Assembly (NCBI GenBank): GCA_015143295.1
Contig: CM026562.1
Coordinates: forward strand, 14,474,041 to 14,538,040
Length of the DNA stretch: 64,000 nucleotides
Direction: 5' to 3'
Source: Tetracentron sinense
Lineage: Eukaryota > Streptophyta > Magnoliopsida > Trochodendrales > Trochodendraceae
In this document: positions 24,358 to 36,196 of the stretch, piece by piece
Layout: the number at the start of each line of letters is the position of its first letter
How positions within the stretch are numbered: the stretch's first letter is position 1
Position numbers and translations under genes: made by a program
Notes under the pieces: model-generated
Seen by the model: the letters and a program-made list of their open reading frames with translations, nothing else
Told to the model about the DNA's origin: nothing
The model's database searches: none

Positions 24358-24629
24358 AGGACTGTAGAGACCCAAATTTATTTCCTCGTCATTCGTGCTA
24401 TTTATATGAATTTCCTAGAAAAATGTGTTTAATTTTAATGCTTTTATTTCTTTTAGATTTAATGTGGAATGCCTAGGAGTAGAAACCCAATTATCTTGCT
24501 CATTTTTAGCCTGTTTTTATGATTTAATTTTATGAAAACGAAGCCATAAAAAAAGTAGCAAAATACTTAAAATGGGCGGAGGCGCCGATTGATCGGCACC
24601 ACCAACGCCAATCGATTGACACTATATGG

Positions 24630-25504
24630 CAGTGTAGTCAAAGCGTTGTTTGGGCGACGCCTAGGCAGTTTTGGACTACTACTGCCTAGGCACCTCTCTA
24701 GGCGTGCGGCAGTCACCTGGACCCTTTAAAAGTTATCCCATTTTACAGTTTTACAACTAATTTACATATAAATATCATTTAAGTAAATTGTTTTACACTT
24801 TACTTTCATTTATTTAAAATATTTATATGGAAATAAGGTTATACCTCCCATTCGAATTCTTTAAAAATGATCCTATATCCAAATTCCTGAAATAGTTTCC
24901 GATTGGTGCTCGGTGGGGGCTGATCGTGTAGATCCTTGGGGGAATCTCTTTGCTTTGTAGTTTTTTGTGATGTAGTTGCATTTGGTGCTTTTTTTTTTCC
25001 TGCTTTTTTGCATGCTTTTGGCTTGTGAACCTCGAGTGGCTTTTTGATTTGTAGTTTCCTTTCCTTCTTTTTATATTATATCTCTATTTACCGATAAAAA
25101 AAAATTCTTGAAAAATAAAAAAGTCAACTTTCGAGTTCAAGAACAAAATCTATTTTTAGCATTTTTATCAAAATTTCAACTTGCAAATGTTAAGGGATTT
25201 CTCACAATTTAAAATTTCATAAATTCTATTATAAAAAAACATTACTAAACTCAAAAGTCCTGTAAAAAAACGTCTCATATTTTGGTCTTTAAAAATATTT
25301 TCATTTACAGGGTCAAAAGGTCAACTAACAGTTTAGTAGAAAAAGACTTACATCATTTATAGGGTCAAAAGGTTAACTAACAGTTTAGTAGAAAAAGACT
25401 TACATTTAAGCTTTACAACATTAAATGTTAATGTACCTAGATTATTGCCAACCTTAGGAGATTTGAATTGTTATGTGTATATATTAATACGATATATATA
25501 TTTA

Positions 25505-25543
<39 letters not shown>

Positions 25544-25639
25544 ATTTAATTATTTTTATCACCTGGGCATCACTTAGGAGTTGCCTAGGCAACACCTCGC
25601 CTAGCTAGACCTAATCGCCTAGACGCCTTGACTACACTG
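24630..25639. mobile_element. Non-autonomous hAT-type element (1010 bp)
   Basis: The ends are inverted repeats: CAGTGTAGTCAAAGCG at left and CGCCTTGACTACACTG at right. They are flanked by an 8-bp duplication with one mismatch, CTATATGG (24,622-24,629) and CTATATGA (25,640-25,647), as expected for hAT. GCCTAGGC-type motifs cluster near both ends (24,658-24,715 and 25,565-25,625). The interior is AT-rich and has no transposase. It contains a tandem pair of GGGTCAAAAGGT(C/T)AACTAACA near 25,310 and 25,360. It split the C LTR exactly between its palindrome sites. Confidence 0.85.
25503..25545. repeat. (AC)n-(AT)n microsatellite
   Basis: About ten AC repeats pass directly into about ten AT repeats, within the nested hAT-type element. 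Confidence 0.9.
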
Positions 25640-26579
25640 CTATATGACTGATCGATCGTCTAGAGCGGTGATTTTTCGGGAATCGTGAAATTCTGACTTT
25701 TTAACTCCCTTAGGGTTCCCAACCCTATAAATTCTTTTTATTTTGTGAACTTAGGTTTAGGAGAGCCATTCTAAGAGTTTTTGAGATCTAAGAGAGGGAA
25801 ACCTAAGGTTATTGCAAGGAGATCTGATTGGAGAAGGAGAATTTGAAGATCACGACCTAATACCATTCGAAAGCGATTGATCGTAGGGAGATGATTTCGA
25901 GAGGTTTGGTACTTTGTATAATTAATGATTTTAATTAATAAGAATTGCTAGTTTCAAGATAATGATTTGGTATTGATAAATTCTATTTGAGTAGAATGAT
26001 TGTATTTGATTTTAAGGATTAGATCTAAAGATCTGACATGAACTAATGGAAATGATATTGATAATATTGTTGATCTTGCTTTAAATTATTATTATTGGAA
26101 ATTGATATGTGGTTGATCTTGATTGAATATGGAAGAAGGGAATAATGATGGGTTATGAATGAATTATGGAAGAAGGGATGTGTGTTGAATTATGATGGGA
26201 ATTTGAGTGGATGATTGTAGAAATTGGAATAAATGGTTGAACAGGTTATTAAAAATATGGATCTCGTTAATTTGTGAGTAGGATAATTGTTGTGAATATT
26301 ATTCATGTATGGAAATACATTATGATTATGATTATCTATGCATATATAATGATTAAATTCCGGATAGGTCGATGCTTAGGAGATGATGTTATTAACCTAG
26401 AATTCTCTAACTGTTGTGTTACGGGGCTATTATAGTGGAGTTTCGATGGTAAGGTGTCGGAATCTAAGAAATAGCCTAGATGAAAATTAATCATGGCACA
26501 GTGAAGCACAAGTCTCACGTTATGGTATGTTGGTAATTTTGTATAAGTACATGCATCATTGAGTTTGCATATGTACCCA

Positions 26580-26935
26580 TGATAGGACCCTGGTATGAAT
26601 GGTATGGACCGAGCATGGAAATTTCATGCAGATGGTATCGATATGAGTTTGGAAATTACATGCAGATGGTATCGATATGAGCATGGAAATTACATGCAGA
26701 TGGTACGGACCTAGAATGACGTGACTGATAAAGTCTTGATACGAATTGGTAAGTCTGGAATGACATGGACAAATGGTATGGACCTTAGAATGGTATAGAC
26801 CTTGGAAACCTGATATGATTGATAATGGAAATTTGTATGGACCTTGTATGGACTGATATGGACCTAGTATGAATGGACATGAGTCCGCATATGTATCATA
26901 AGTCTGCATGAGTCATGAATATGAAAATGTCATAG
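26580..26935. repeat. Degenerate repeats in the family C LTR
   Basis: GCAGATGGTATCGATATGAG recurs with about 36-bp spacing near 26,637-26,700, and looser ATGGACCT and GGTATGGACC phrases continue to 26,900. This is the C-family counterpart of the minisatellites seen in the A and B LTRs. Confidence 0.6.
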
Positions 26936-26965
26936 GATGGTTATATGTCATAGGATGGTTTGACA

Positions 26966-27120
26966 TTCCCGACGATCAGTCATGCACCTTGCCAAAGAGG
27001 AACCATGAATATTAATCCACCACTCCCGACGATTAGTCATGCACCTCGCCAAAGAGGAACCATGAATATTAATCCACCACTCCCGACGATTAGTCACGCA
27101 CCTCGCCAAAGAGGATCTTT
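26966..27120. repeat. Three copies of a ~58-bp minisatellite
   Basis: Units begin CCCGACGATYAGTCATGCAC and continue CTCGCCAAAGAGGA. They are the reverse complement of the 58-bp unit in the B solo LTR at 51.7-52.6 kb, so one ancestral minisatellite is shared by both LTR copies. Confidence 0.85.
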
Positions 27121-27164
27121 GGACATTATTCCACACATAATCCGGGCCTTCACCCGATGACTGC

Positions 27165-27440
27165 CATGAACACCTTTGACATATCACACTCTATCAGGAA
27201 CAACACCTTTGACATATCACAATCTGTCAGAAACAACCTCTGACATATCACACTTTGTCAGGTACAACACCTTTGACATATCACACTGTCAGAAACAACA
27301 CCTGTGACATATCACACTCTGTCAGGAACAACACCTCTGACATATCACACTCTGTCGAAAACAACACCTCCAACATATCATACTCTGTCAGAAACAACAC
27401 TTTTGACATATCGCACTCTGTCAGGAATCACACCTCTGAC
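27165..27440. repeat. About nine copies of a ~30-bp minisatellite
   Basis: Unit ACACCTCTGACATATCACAC followed by TCTGTCAGGA, spacing near 30 bp. The block stands at the place where copy B1 has its ~60-bp CACCTCTGACCTCAG repeats, and the shared CACCTCTGAC and CTGTCAG words suggest both arose from one unit. Confidence 0.85.
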
Positions 27441-28363
27441 AGCAAATTCTATTAGGCACTGACATCACATCACTTAATACCTTATGTTAGGATGTAATTG
27501 CCCTTGTCGATCCTCATTCCTCAAGGCAACTATCCTATACATCACAGTCTCTATTGGGTTCATACCTGCCGACACAGGACAATGCTCCCCCAAAGTAACA
27601 TCATTGAGTTCGTAAACTCAATACATCATTGGGTCTGTAGACCCCAATCAAACCTGGGCCTATAGGCCCAATGTCATCCTAACTTTCCTGACTATCAGTC
27701 ACGGAGAAACTCCGGCTCTTAATAGATATCGCCTCTCCGGACTTAGTCAAAGAGGGACCATAGATAGTGTTTCATACAGGTTAGGTTTTCTAACAGTAGG
27801 AACTCTCCAATTTTTCAAGCCCTATTTGAATAATTGAAACAATTGGCCTCACGCCCGAGGACCAAGTCCAAGGGTATACTGTCCCGATGTGGAACATTAT
27901 CTGGCCGATGGACCATTCCATTGCCTTACCCTGTTACAACAACATCACATCACACAATGATTGTCCCGAGGTGAGATTATACAAGGCCAATGGACCTACC
28001 ATTGCCTTACAAGTATTCAAAGATTGTCATATCATATAAGGTGGTTCCGATAGGGAACATATTCGGGTTGATGGGTCTATCCATCGCCCTACAAACACTC
28101 AAACAAATATTCTGACACCCAAGGGTGAAGATAGAACTTACCCGGGACCTAATCCGAGTTTCCCGGAGGTTCACCCGAAGGTCCAAACATCACCACAACC
28201 CAAAAACACCATTCAAGGCACTGGCGATCGATTGTCAGGGCTGGGTGATCGATCGCCCAGGCATTTGCATGTTGACGATCGATTGCCAATACAGAGCGAT
28301 AGATCGCCCACTGTCCATTGAGCCTAATTCCGTGTTTTTTCAACCCTAGATCGAGGGCTACAC

Positions 28364-31119
28364 TGTGACGCCCCGAACCCGCGACTAGGGAATCAAGTTC
28401 CGAGACGCGCGTTCGTTCGTCAAATCACGCAAGCGGAAGACTTTACTCGCGGAAATACGAGAAATTTAAACATTTATCAGATGCTTCCAAAAAACAAATA
28501 ACACCTGTCATCATAATAGCCATCATACAAACCATATACCTGTATTATTTACATCAAGTTTGTTTTACAAAAGTAGGCGCCTCTATCATGCCGGGTACAA
28601 TTTGTACAAACATCCAAAATGTCCAGTTGGACTTTTCACTTACTGGTCAGCAACTCCAAGATCTGCTGACATAAAAAGTCAGTGAACTATGAAGCCCAAT
28701 AAAACCACAATCCTTTTAAACTAATTTCCACATAATAACACGAATCAATAATGATATAATAAACAGTTTAATTTGTATGTTACAGTAAAATAGAACAATA
28801 TATAATAAACTGTGACCCAAGGTCACTTAAGGTTACGTCACCCTAACCGAGGTTCCCGACCTCACATTACTTTCAAATAATGGGGTTCAGTTATGAATGT
28901 ATTATATTACTAAGTTATCATTTCAATCATCAATCATGATTCATTTCGAGTCCTGAGACTCTATTAATTGGCCACAACCCACAAATGTTCAGTTTAAAGT
29001 CTCTAAATCATAACCATAATACATTGAGTCATTTAGACTCACACACGGTGTTCCGGCTTTTACTCGAACACGACCAAACCTTTGGTATACCAACCCAACT
29101 TACCCGGAATCCGATGATTTCATACCGAACCATGAGTCCACCAACTCAAACAAATACACCAACCCTGAGTATACCGACTCAAACCACTTCTTATCCGAAG
29201 CTTACACACAAAATATGGGCATTCGCTTAATAAGGACATACTTCTCCATTCAATTGAGTGGCCACATCTACCGTGTATTCGCCGTTATCGCCCTGGGTAT
29301 CAATCATGAAGGAACCCCGACCAACCTGCCTACCGTCACCTTCTGGCTAGTCTATGGTGGAACCCCGACATTTTTACCAATGTCGACATCTCATGACGTT
29401 TCACCAAGAAGGGACCTCGATAAACACGGTGCCGACATCTTCTGACCCACCCAGAGAGGAACCCCGGACTATACACTATCTGATGTTCAGCCACTTTAAA
29501 CTCCCTAGGACTCCGACATCTCCTGACTATCAGTCACGGAGGAACCACGGGCCATGCAGGACACCGTCACTCCTGACCTAGTCCAAGAGGCACCACGGAC
29601 GACCTAGACAAACAGACCGACATCTCTCGACTATCAGTCACGGAGGAATCCCGGGCCTTACTGGACACCATCTCTCCTGACCTAGTCGAAGAGGAACCAC
29701 AGACTATATTTAACCCTGCTTAGATTTTCTAACCCCAGTTAACCCAAGCCTCGCTTGATTAACTGAAATACTTGGGCCTCGCGCTCGTGAACCAACTTCG
29801 GTAACACACTGTCCCGTTAGGGAACGTTTCCAGGCTAATGGATGTCTCCATAGCCTTATATGACATGCAAAACAACTTTTCGTCACCCTAGAGTGGCGAT
29901 ACAATTTACCCGTGACCCGATCTAGGCTCCCTAATGGATCACATAAAATCACAACATCACATAGGGGTCTTTGACCATTTTTCATTCATGCCAAAAGACA
30001 TTCATATACTTCAAATAAAAGAATATAGCAAAATAAGGGGAAAACGAGAAGAAAAGAGGGGTTTTACCTAATTCACGCTTTTCGAGGCAGTTAGTGCAAA
30101 AACGGGCACTGCCAACACGTCCTGGAGGGCGATCAACCCCAAGATAAAGCTCCTCCCTCTCTAACTTTCACTCTCTCTCTACCATTTTCTCTCTCTCTAC
30201 ACGCAAATCGAGGCACCAGGGAAGAAATCAGACGCCGCCAACGCGTCGGGGACGTCGAAAAACCCTAAGGGGACCTCCCTTTTCCTCTCTCCTTTTTCTC
30301 TCTCTTCCTTTCTCTCTCCTCACTTTCTCTAAAAGATTCGGACAACCTTCTATCTCTGCAGAATTTGTGAGAGAATGAGGGTTTTAACCCTCTTTATATA
30401 AGTAATGAGATGGGATTATGTGCTGCAAAAGCACATGACCAATAAGGTGTGGAGAGTTGACCGGTTAACTCGTTTGACCGGTTGACTATTTGACCAATTA
30501 TTGAATGTTTTTGCATTTATGGTATCCGAAACCCTAGTATATAGAGTCCGATTTTGACGAAACTTTAGGTGATCGAACTTGGGGCAGTCCGATACCTACT
30601 GTAAAAATTTCGGGGAAAAATATTGAGTTTTGATAACTGTACTTTAGTCCAGAAGAAAATTACAAAACCCACTAATTTTTTGATTTTGGACACAAAACAT
30701 ACTGTCGTTTCTTCATATGAGACAATTAACTGCTGAAACGACAGACGGTCGTCCTCACGACCGACCGGCATGCTGTGGTATCAGCTGCACGGATTTCTAT
30801 TGGAATCTCCAATAATTATGGAGTCCCACTAAATTCCGGAAAAATTTGGAATTTCCTGGTTTTCTCGATTTTTTTACATTTAAGATTCCCGTGGTCTCGC
30901 AATCAATGCGCGACAGAACTGGAACGATAGGTGATCGTCCAGATAGTCGACCCGCACATTGTGCACGATTTTCGAGGAAAAACGCTGAAGTTCTACCAGT
31001 ACAATCCAATCCTGAACAAAACCCACATTTTACCAATTTAACAAATAATTAACTAATTAACCTCCATTAAGGACCTATAAACGCATAATTTTATTATATT
31101 AAAATTCCGGGTCATTACA
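28364..31119 (-). repeat. 3' LTR of the complete B element (2756 bp)
   Basis: On the plus strand it runs from TGTGACGCCCCGAACC to CCGGGTCATTACA. It contains repeated phrases CTATCAGTCACGGAGGAA and CTGACCTAGTC (29,526-29,700), a diverged form of the minisatellite seen in other B LTRs, and a CT-rich stretch at 30,150-30,330 that corresponds to the transcribed leader. TTTATATAA near 30,393 (minus strand TTATATAAA) is the probable TATA box. The minus-strand frame at 30,565-30,771 is not a known gene. Confidence 0.92.
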
Positions 31120-31132
31120 ATCTCCCCTCCTT
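31120..31132 (-). other. Polypurine tract of the B element
   Basis: Read on the minus strand, AAGGAGGGGAGAT abuts the 3' LTR start TGTAATGACCC. This is the plus-strand primer site for reverse transcription. An equivalent tract next to the other LTR (39,171 onward) shows that a second element copy once lay there. Confidence 0.85.
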
Positions 31133-31189
31133 ACAAAAATTTCGTCCTCGAAATTTACATATACTCTAGTCATCAAATAACTGAGGATG

Positions 31190-34100
31190 ATTACTCCTAA
31201 TGACATCTTCCAGTTCCCATGTGGCTTCCTGTATGCCATGGTGTTCCTATAAAACTTTAACTAGCTTAATCGTTTTATTTCGTAACACCTGTTCCTTGCG
31301 GTACAAAATTATCACTGGTTTTTCTTCAAAAGTTAAGTCCTCTCTGACTTGAATTGGTTCATATCGTATCACGTGCGAGGGATCAGGTATATATTTTCTC
31401 AACATGGATATGTGGAATTCATTGTGAACCCTTTCCAGCTCTGGTGGTAACGCCAAACGGTAGGCTACCCCTCCTATTTTAGTTAAAATCTCAAAAGGTT
31501 CAATGAATCGCGGAATTAACATTCCCCGCTTTCCGAATCGTACAATACCTTCTGATGGAGTGATTTTCAAGAAGACATGGTCGCCGACTTGAAAGTCTAA
31601 GTCTCGGCGCTTTCCATCTGCATAGCATTTCTGTCGACTTTGTGCAGATAATAACCTCGATCGAATCAACTCGATCTTCTTTGTTGTTTCTTGCACCAAC
31701 TCAGGTCTCAGTAGTTTACGCTCCCCTACTTCAGTTCAACATACTGGCGACCGACAACTCCTGCCGTACAAGGCCTCGTATGGAGCCATTTCAATACTTG
31801 CCTGATAACTGTTATTATATGCAAACTCGATCAATGGCAAGTGATCATCCCAGTTTCCCTGAAAGTCCAGATTGCAAGTGCGCATCATATCTTCTAGAGT
31901 TTGTATTGTGCGCTCAGACTGTCCATCGGTTTACGGATGATAAGCTGTACTCATGTTTAGCTGTGTACTTAAAGTTTCCTACAAGCTCCTCCAAAATCGG
32001 GAAGTAAATCGCGGATCACGATCTGACACAATAGATACCGGCATACCATGCAGCTTTATAATCTCCTTGATGTACAACTTTGATAAATTTTCCAGGGTTA
32101 TGGTATTCTTGATAGTGAGAAAGTGAGCTGACTTCGTCAATCGATCAACTATCACCCAAACGGCGTCGTGTCCACTCCTTGTTTTTGGTAACCCCACCAC
32201 AAAATCCATCGTAAGGTGCTCCCATTTCCACTTGGGAATAGGCAATGAATTTAACAATCCAGGTGGTTTCTGATGTTCTGTCTTGTCTTGCTGACAAACA
32301 AAGCATCGAGATACATACTCTGCAATTTCTCTCTTCATGTCGTTCCACTAGTAGTTGTTCTTCACATCCTGATACATCTTTGTACTTCAAAGGTGCACCG
32401 CAAAACGAGATCGATGTGCCTCATTGAGCAGTTTATTCTTCAACTCAGGATTTCTAGGCACACAGATTCGACCTTTGAATCGAAGTTTTTCATCTTCAGA
32501 TTCTTCAAATCACCCATTTTTCTTTGAAGAATCTTATCTCTGATAACTTTGATCTCCTGATCTTCTAACTGTGCTTCTTGAATCTTTTGTAATAACACTG
32601 GCTTGGCCTGAATACTAGCCAACTTGGCACTATTATCCTGGAATCCTAGACTCAGATTCCAACTCTTGAATTCTTCGATCATCTTCAATCCCTCTGTCCT
32701 CATATATGCTACAGATCCAATTGTCTTTCTACTCAGGGCATCAGCAACCACGTTACCCTTACCAGGATGATACTGGATTACATAGTCATAATCTTTCAAG
32801 AATTCCATCCATCTACGCTGTCGCATATTGAGTTCCTTTTGGGAGAATAGATACTTTAAACTCTTGTGATCACTATAGATCACCAACTTCTCTCCATAAA
32901 GATAATGCCTCCAAATTTTTAGTGCGAACACTACCGCAGCTAACTCTAGGTCATGCGTGGGATAATTCCGTTCGTGAGTCTCGAGTTGTCTCGAACCATA
33001 AGCAATGACCTTTTTGTTTTGCATTAAGACACAACCGAGTCCCTTACCTGGAAGCATCACAATACACTTCAAATCCTCCAGATCCTGAGGGAGTTGCCAA
33101 TACTGGAGCGGTTGTTAATCTCTTCTTTAATTCTTGAAAACTTCGCTCCCGAGATGCCGTCCATTCGAACTTCACATCTTTCTTAGTCAATTCCGTTAAT
33201 GGAGCTGCTACCTTCGAGAAACCTTCTACAAATCTGCGGTAGTACCCAGCCAATCCCAGAAAACTTCGAACTTCAGTAACAGTGGATGGCCTTGCCCAAT
33301 CGGTTACCGCCTGAGTCTGGAGGAATCAACAGATATTCCATTTCTTGACACAATATGCCCAAGAAAGGCTATCTCTTCCATCCAAAACTCACACTTGGAG
33401 AACTTAGTATACAGCTGGTTATCTCTCAATGTTTGTAGCGTAATCCTCAAGTGCTCAGCGTGCTTCTCACGACTAGGTGAGTACACAAAGATATCATCAA
33501 TAAATACCACAATAAACTGATCCAAGTACGCTTGAAAAGACGATTCGTCAACTCCATAAAGGAACTCCATAAAGGCTGCAGGCGCATTTGTCAGTCCAAA
33601 AGGCATCACTAAGAACTCGTAGTGACCATACCGAGTTCGGAATGCTGTCTTCTGAATATCTCCCTCTTTGACTCTTAATTGGTGATAGCCGGGCCGTAAA
33701 TCAATCTTTGAAAACACTTGGGCGCCTTGCAACTGATCAAATAGATCATCGATCCTGAGGAGAGGATACTTATTCTTGATCGTCGCTTGATTCAACAGAC
33801 GATAGTCTATACATAGACGCAGACTCCCGTCTTTCTTTCGGACAAATAACACCGGTGCTCCTTATGGTGAAACACTAGGGCAGATCAAACCGTTATCAAA
33901 TAGGTCTTGCAACTGAATCTTCAGTTCTTGCAACTCAGCTGGAGCCATCTGATATGGTGTTTTAGATTTCGAGTCTACACCCGGAGTAACATCGATTGTA
34001 AAATCGATTTCTCTAGTAGGAGGGAGTCCTGGTAATTCATCAGGAAACACATCTTGAAACTCTCTGACTATCGGGGTATTCTCTAAAGTGTCATCTTCAT

Positions 34101-34640
34101 CTTTATCGATCACCACTACTGCTAAATACCCAGTACATCCCTTATCTAGAAGGTGACATGCTTTAATTGCTGATATTAACTTGGATGCTTGACCTCGGAT
34201 AATCCCCTGCATTTCGAATTCTGGGATGTCCGGAATTCGAAATATCACTTTCTTGGCATTACAATCTACCACTACATGGTAATTAGCCAACCAATCCATC
34301 CCAATGATAACATCATAATCCTTTATGTCTAACACGATCAGATCTGCTAACATCCGTACACTATTGATAAGTATAGGACAACTATCATAGACTGTTTTTG
34401 TGCACAGAACTTCCCTGATGGTGTAGATATAGACATCATGCTTTTGAGTGTATCAGGCTTGTAATTTATGTGTTTAGCAAAACGAGTAGAGACAAACGAA
34501 TGGGTAACACCAGTGTCAATCAAAGCATAAGCAGGTACTTGAAATACTAAACGTTTAGCTTCGATGACACCTTCGGCCTGCTGTGCCTCTTCCTGGGTAA
34601 TTGCAAACACTCTTCCTTTTCCGCCTTCCAACGCTAGTGG
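31190..34640 (-). pseudogene. pol: Decayed pol: protease, RT, RNase H, integrase, chromodomain
   Basis: Pol copies the element RNA into DNA and integrates it. In order on the minus strand: protease active site ALIDTGVTHSFVS near 34,530; reverse transcriptase with [31 protein letters not shown] and the catalytic [13 protein letters not shown] (33,852-33,304); RNase H with [16 protein letters not shown] and VVADALSRK (33,253-32,440); integrase with a CFVCQQDK zinc part, [25 protein letters not shown] (32,338-31,979), then a NxxRAYHP-like, [13 protein letters not shown] block and GDHVFLKITPSEG (31,699-31,247); and finally a chromodomain-like tail near 31,250-31,190. Stops at 33,862, 32,348, 31,736 and 31,247 fall where the family has tryptophan, and those at 31,979 and 31,931 where it has glutamine. 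Frameshifts separate protease from RT, RT from RNase H (about 33,300 and 33,055). The domain order and the chromodomain place it in the Tekay/Del chromovirus group. Confidence 0.88.
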
Positions 34641-35559
34641 TTGAGCCTTAGGGCAATCCTTCTTGAAGTGTCCAGGCTTTCCGCACTAGAGGCAAACCCT
34701 TGCTCTACAGTCCTTGGTCAAATGGCCCTGACCGCATTTCTCGCACTTAAGTCCCAATCTTCCTGTAGACCCTTCGCTTTTCTTGTCCTCGAACTTTCTT
34801 TTCCCAGTAAATTGCCGGTTATTCTCCTTTATCCAGGGCTTCCCAACTATCCATTTGCCTTTGCCAGCACTAGACTGTGCCAGTTCTTCATGCACTCGTT
34901 CTACTCTGATTGCTCTATCTAATATCTCTAAGGAGGTAAATCGTTGAGCTGCCAACTTCCCTCTGATAGCCAGCTTCAATCATTCTTCAAATTTCTCAAC
35001 CCTCCACTGCTCATCCTCGATAAATCTCGCAGCGAACCTCGAGAGCTGATTAAACTTCTGTTCATTCGCTGATCGACATATTTCCTTGGGTCAGCTGGAG
35101 AAACTCCATCTCCTTCCTCTTTTTCATCGACGCTGAAAAATAGCGCTCATAAAACAATTCTGTAAATTTTGCCCAAGTCACGGGCCTCTGATCCGGTAGA
35201 ACTGTCCTTTCCACTGTGGTCCACCAATGTTCCGCTTCTCCTTCAAGTAGAAAGATAGCGAACTCGGGCTTGTCATTTTCTGGCAAGGACATAGGCCTAA
35301 AAACTTTTTCCAGACTTTTGATCTAATTTTCTGCCTTCAACGGATCAATCATGCCCGAAAAGGCTGACGGTCCAAGCCTTTTAAACTTTTCCAATCGGGT
35401 CACGTTCCCATGCTCAAGCATGGTGGCGATGGGGATACGACTACTATTCCCATTTCCATTCATATTCTGGGCCTGTTGCTGGTGGATTAGGTTGGCTAGG
35501 GCTGTAATAGCCTCGAATGCCCCAGTCAAGGTATTCTCGGGTGCTCGTCGAGGTGGCAT
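34641..35559 (-). pseudogene. gag: Decayed gag of the B element
   Basis: Gag forms the particle that carries element RNA. The start is MPPRRAPENTLTGAF at 35,559. A matrix/capsid region follows (KFKRLGPSAFSGMIDPLKAE, then FAIFLLEGEAEHWWTTVE, TWAKFTELFYERYF), then two zinc knuckles: KCEKCGQGHLTKDC, which is one residue shorter than the usual CX2CX4HX4C, and CGKPGHFKKDC. Stops at 35,323, 34,980 and 34,686 all replace tryptophan positions. The one at 34,686 lies inside the second knuckle. A small frameshift lies near 35,062. It is not translatable as a whole. Confidence 0.85.
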
Positions 35560-35908
35560 GATTCACCTATAATTATAAAATAACGAACTTTTAATAATAA
35601 AATGAAACTGAAATGCACTGAGAATTCGATATCCAAAAAGAGACATTTCATTCATTTCATCTATAATATATACACACCACACCATGTACATGAACATACT
35701 ACATCATAGTATACAAAACATCATATCTGCTGTACAAGTATATACACTAAAAATCTATGAGTCGAGTGATAAGAAGACTGCCTAGGGCATCTACTATACT
35801 CCAAAACCATATAGATGCGCTACAGTCTCCCCTTCTGACTCCCTACTCCTGAATCTAAACCTCAGTCGAGGTAGACGGACTACTCGCCTCCACCGACTTC
35901 TTCTTACT
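35560..35908 (-). other. Spacer between leader frame and gag
   Basis: The region is AT-rich with no frame of note. It separates the small leader frame from the gag start. Confidence 0.5.
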
Positions 35909-36196
35909 CTACTTACGGTTGTTCAAAATCGCATGATACTCTCGTGCCGTAAGCCTCTTAGATGATAGGGGTGGAGGTATCCAACCAGTCCCATACGGAC
36001 TAGGCCTGATGTCTGCCAGTACCCTCTTGACCTGCCTCAAAATCTCACGACGTACCCGAGCCGGTACTGTAAGCTTCATCGGAGTCGGGGGTGGCATCCA
36101 GGCAGTTTCGTCCGGATTTATCCGGACAACCTTCGACTTAATGGCCTCCATGATTCGTTGAGTCATCCCAAGCCGCTCTGGATAACGGCGACTCAT
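35909..36196 (-). CDS. Extra leader ORF (95 codons) upstream of gag
   Basis: An uninterrupted frame begins at an ATG at 36,196 (MSRRYPERLGMTQRIMEAIK) and ends ..REYHAILNNRK. I do not recognise the product. The protein is basic and has two similar halves: DETAWMPPPTPMKLT and, about 39 residues later, YGTGWIPPPLSSKRLT, each preceded by a basic helix-like stretch (IMEAIKSKVVRI; REILRQVKRVLADI). It lies between primer-binding site and gag, where Tekay-type elements usually have only leader. It has no stop, although gag and pol have many. No nucleic-acid-binding motif is evident, and function is unknown. Chance openness of a short frame is possible. Confidence 0.4.
   Translation of the reverse strand: MSRRYPERLGMTQRIMEAIKSKVVRINPDETAWMPPPTPMKLTVPARVRREILRQVKRVLADIRPSPYGTGWIPPPLSSKRLTAREYHAILNNRK

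Larger units (their letters stand above)
24363..26955 (+). mobile_element. Family C LTR, truncated, split by a hAT-type element
   Basis: It starts TGTAGAGACCCAAATTTATT at 24,363, inside the hAT pseudogene (left flank AGGAC). Its order matches the reverse complement of the solo LTR at 46,396-47,746: palindrome sites (24,585-24,620 and again after the nested element at 25,645), a TATA box (CCCTATAAATTC near 25,725), a leader with CGATTGATCGTAGGGAG near 25,872, and the GAGTTTCGATGG..AGCCTAGATGAAAATTAATC block near 26,440-26,490. The 3' end is lost where B-type sequence begins near 26,960, so the second AGGAC is not found. Confidence 0.75.
26960..28363 (-). mobile_element. Family B LTR fragment (copy B2)
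   Basis: Read on the minus strand the landmarks match the 3' half of B LTRs and are closest to copy B1 (GGTTAGGTTTTCTAAC near 27,779, GAGGACCAAGTCCAAGGGTA near 27,857, GATCGATCGCCC near 28,247). The left end is cut against family C. The right side stops at GAGGGCTACAC (28,363), exactly where the complete B element begins. In copy B1 the corresponding text continues past GAGGGCCACAC (about 9250), which shows that this is an insertion point. Palindrome-type sites GCGATCGATTG, GTGATCGATCGCCC, ACGATCGATTGCC and GCGATAGATCGCCC lie at 28,222-28,310. Confidence 0.7.
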
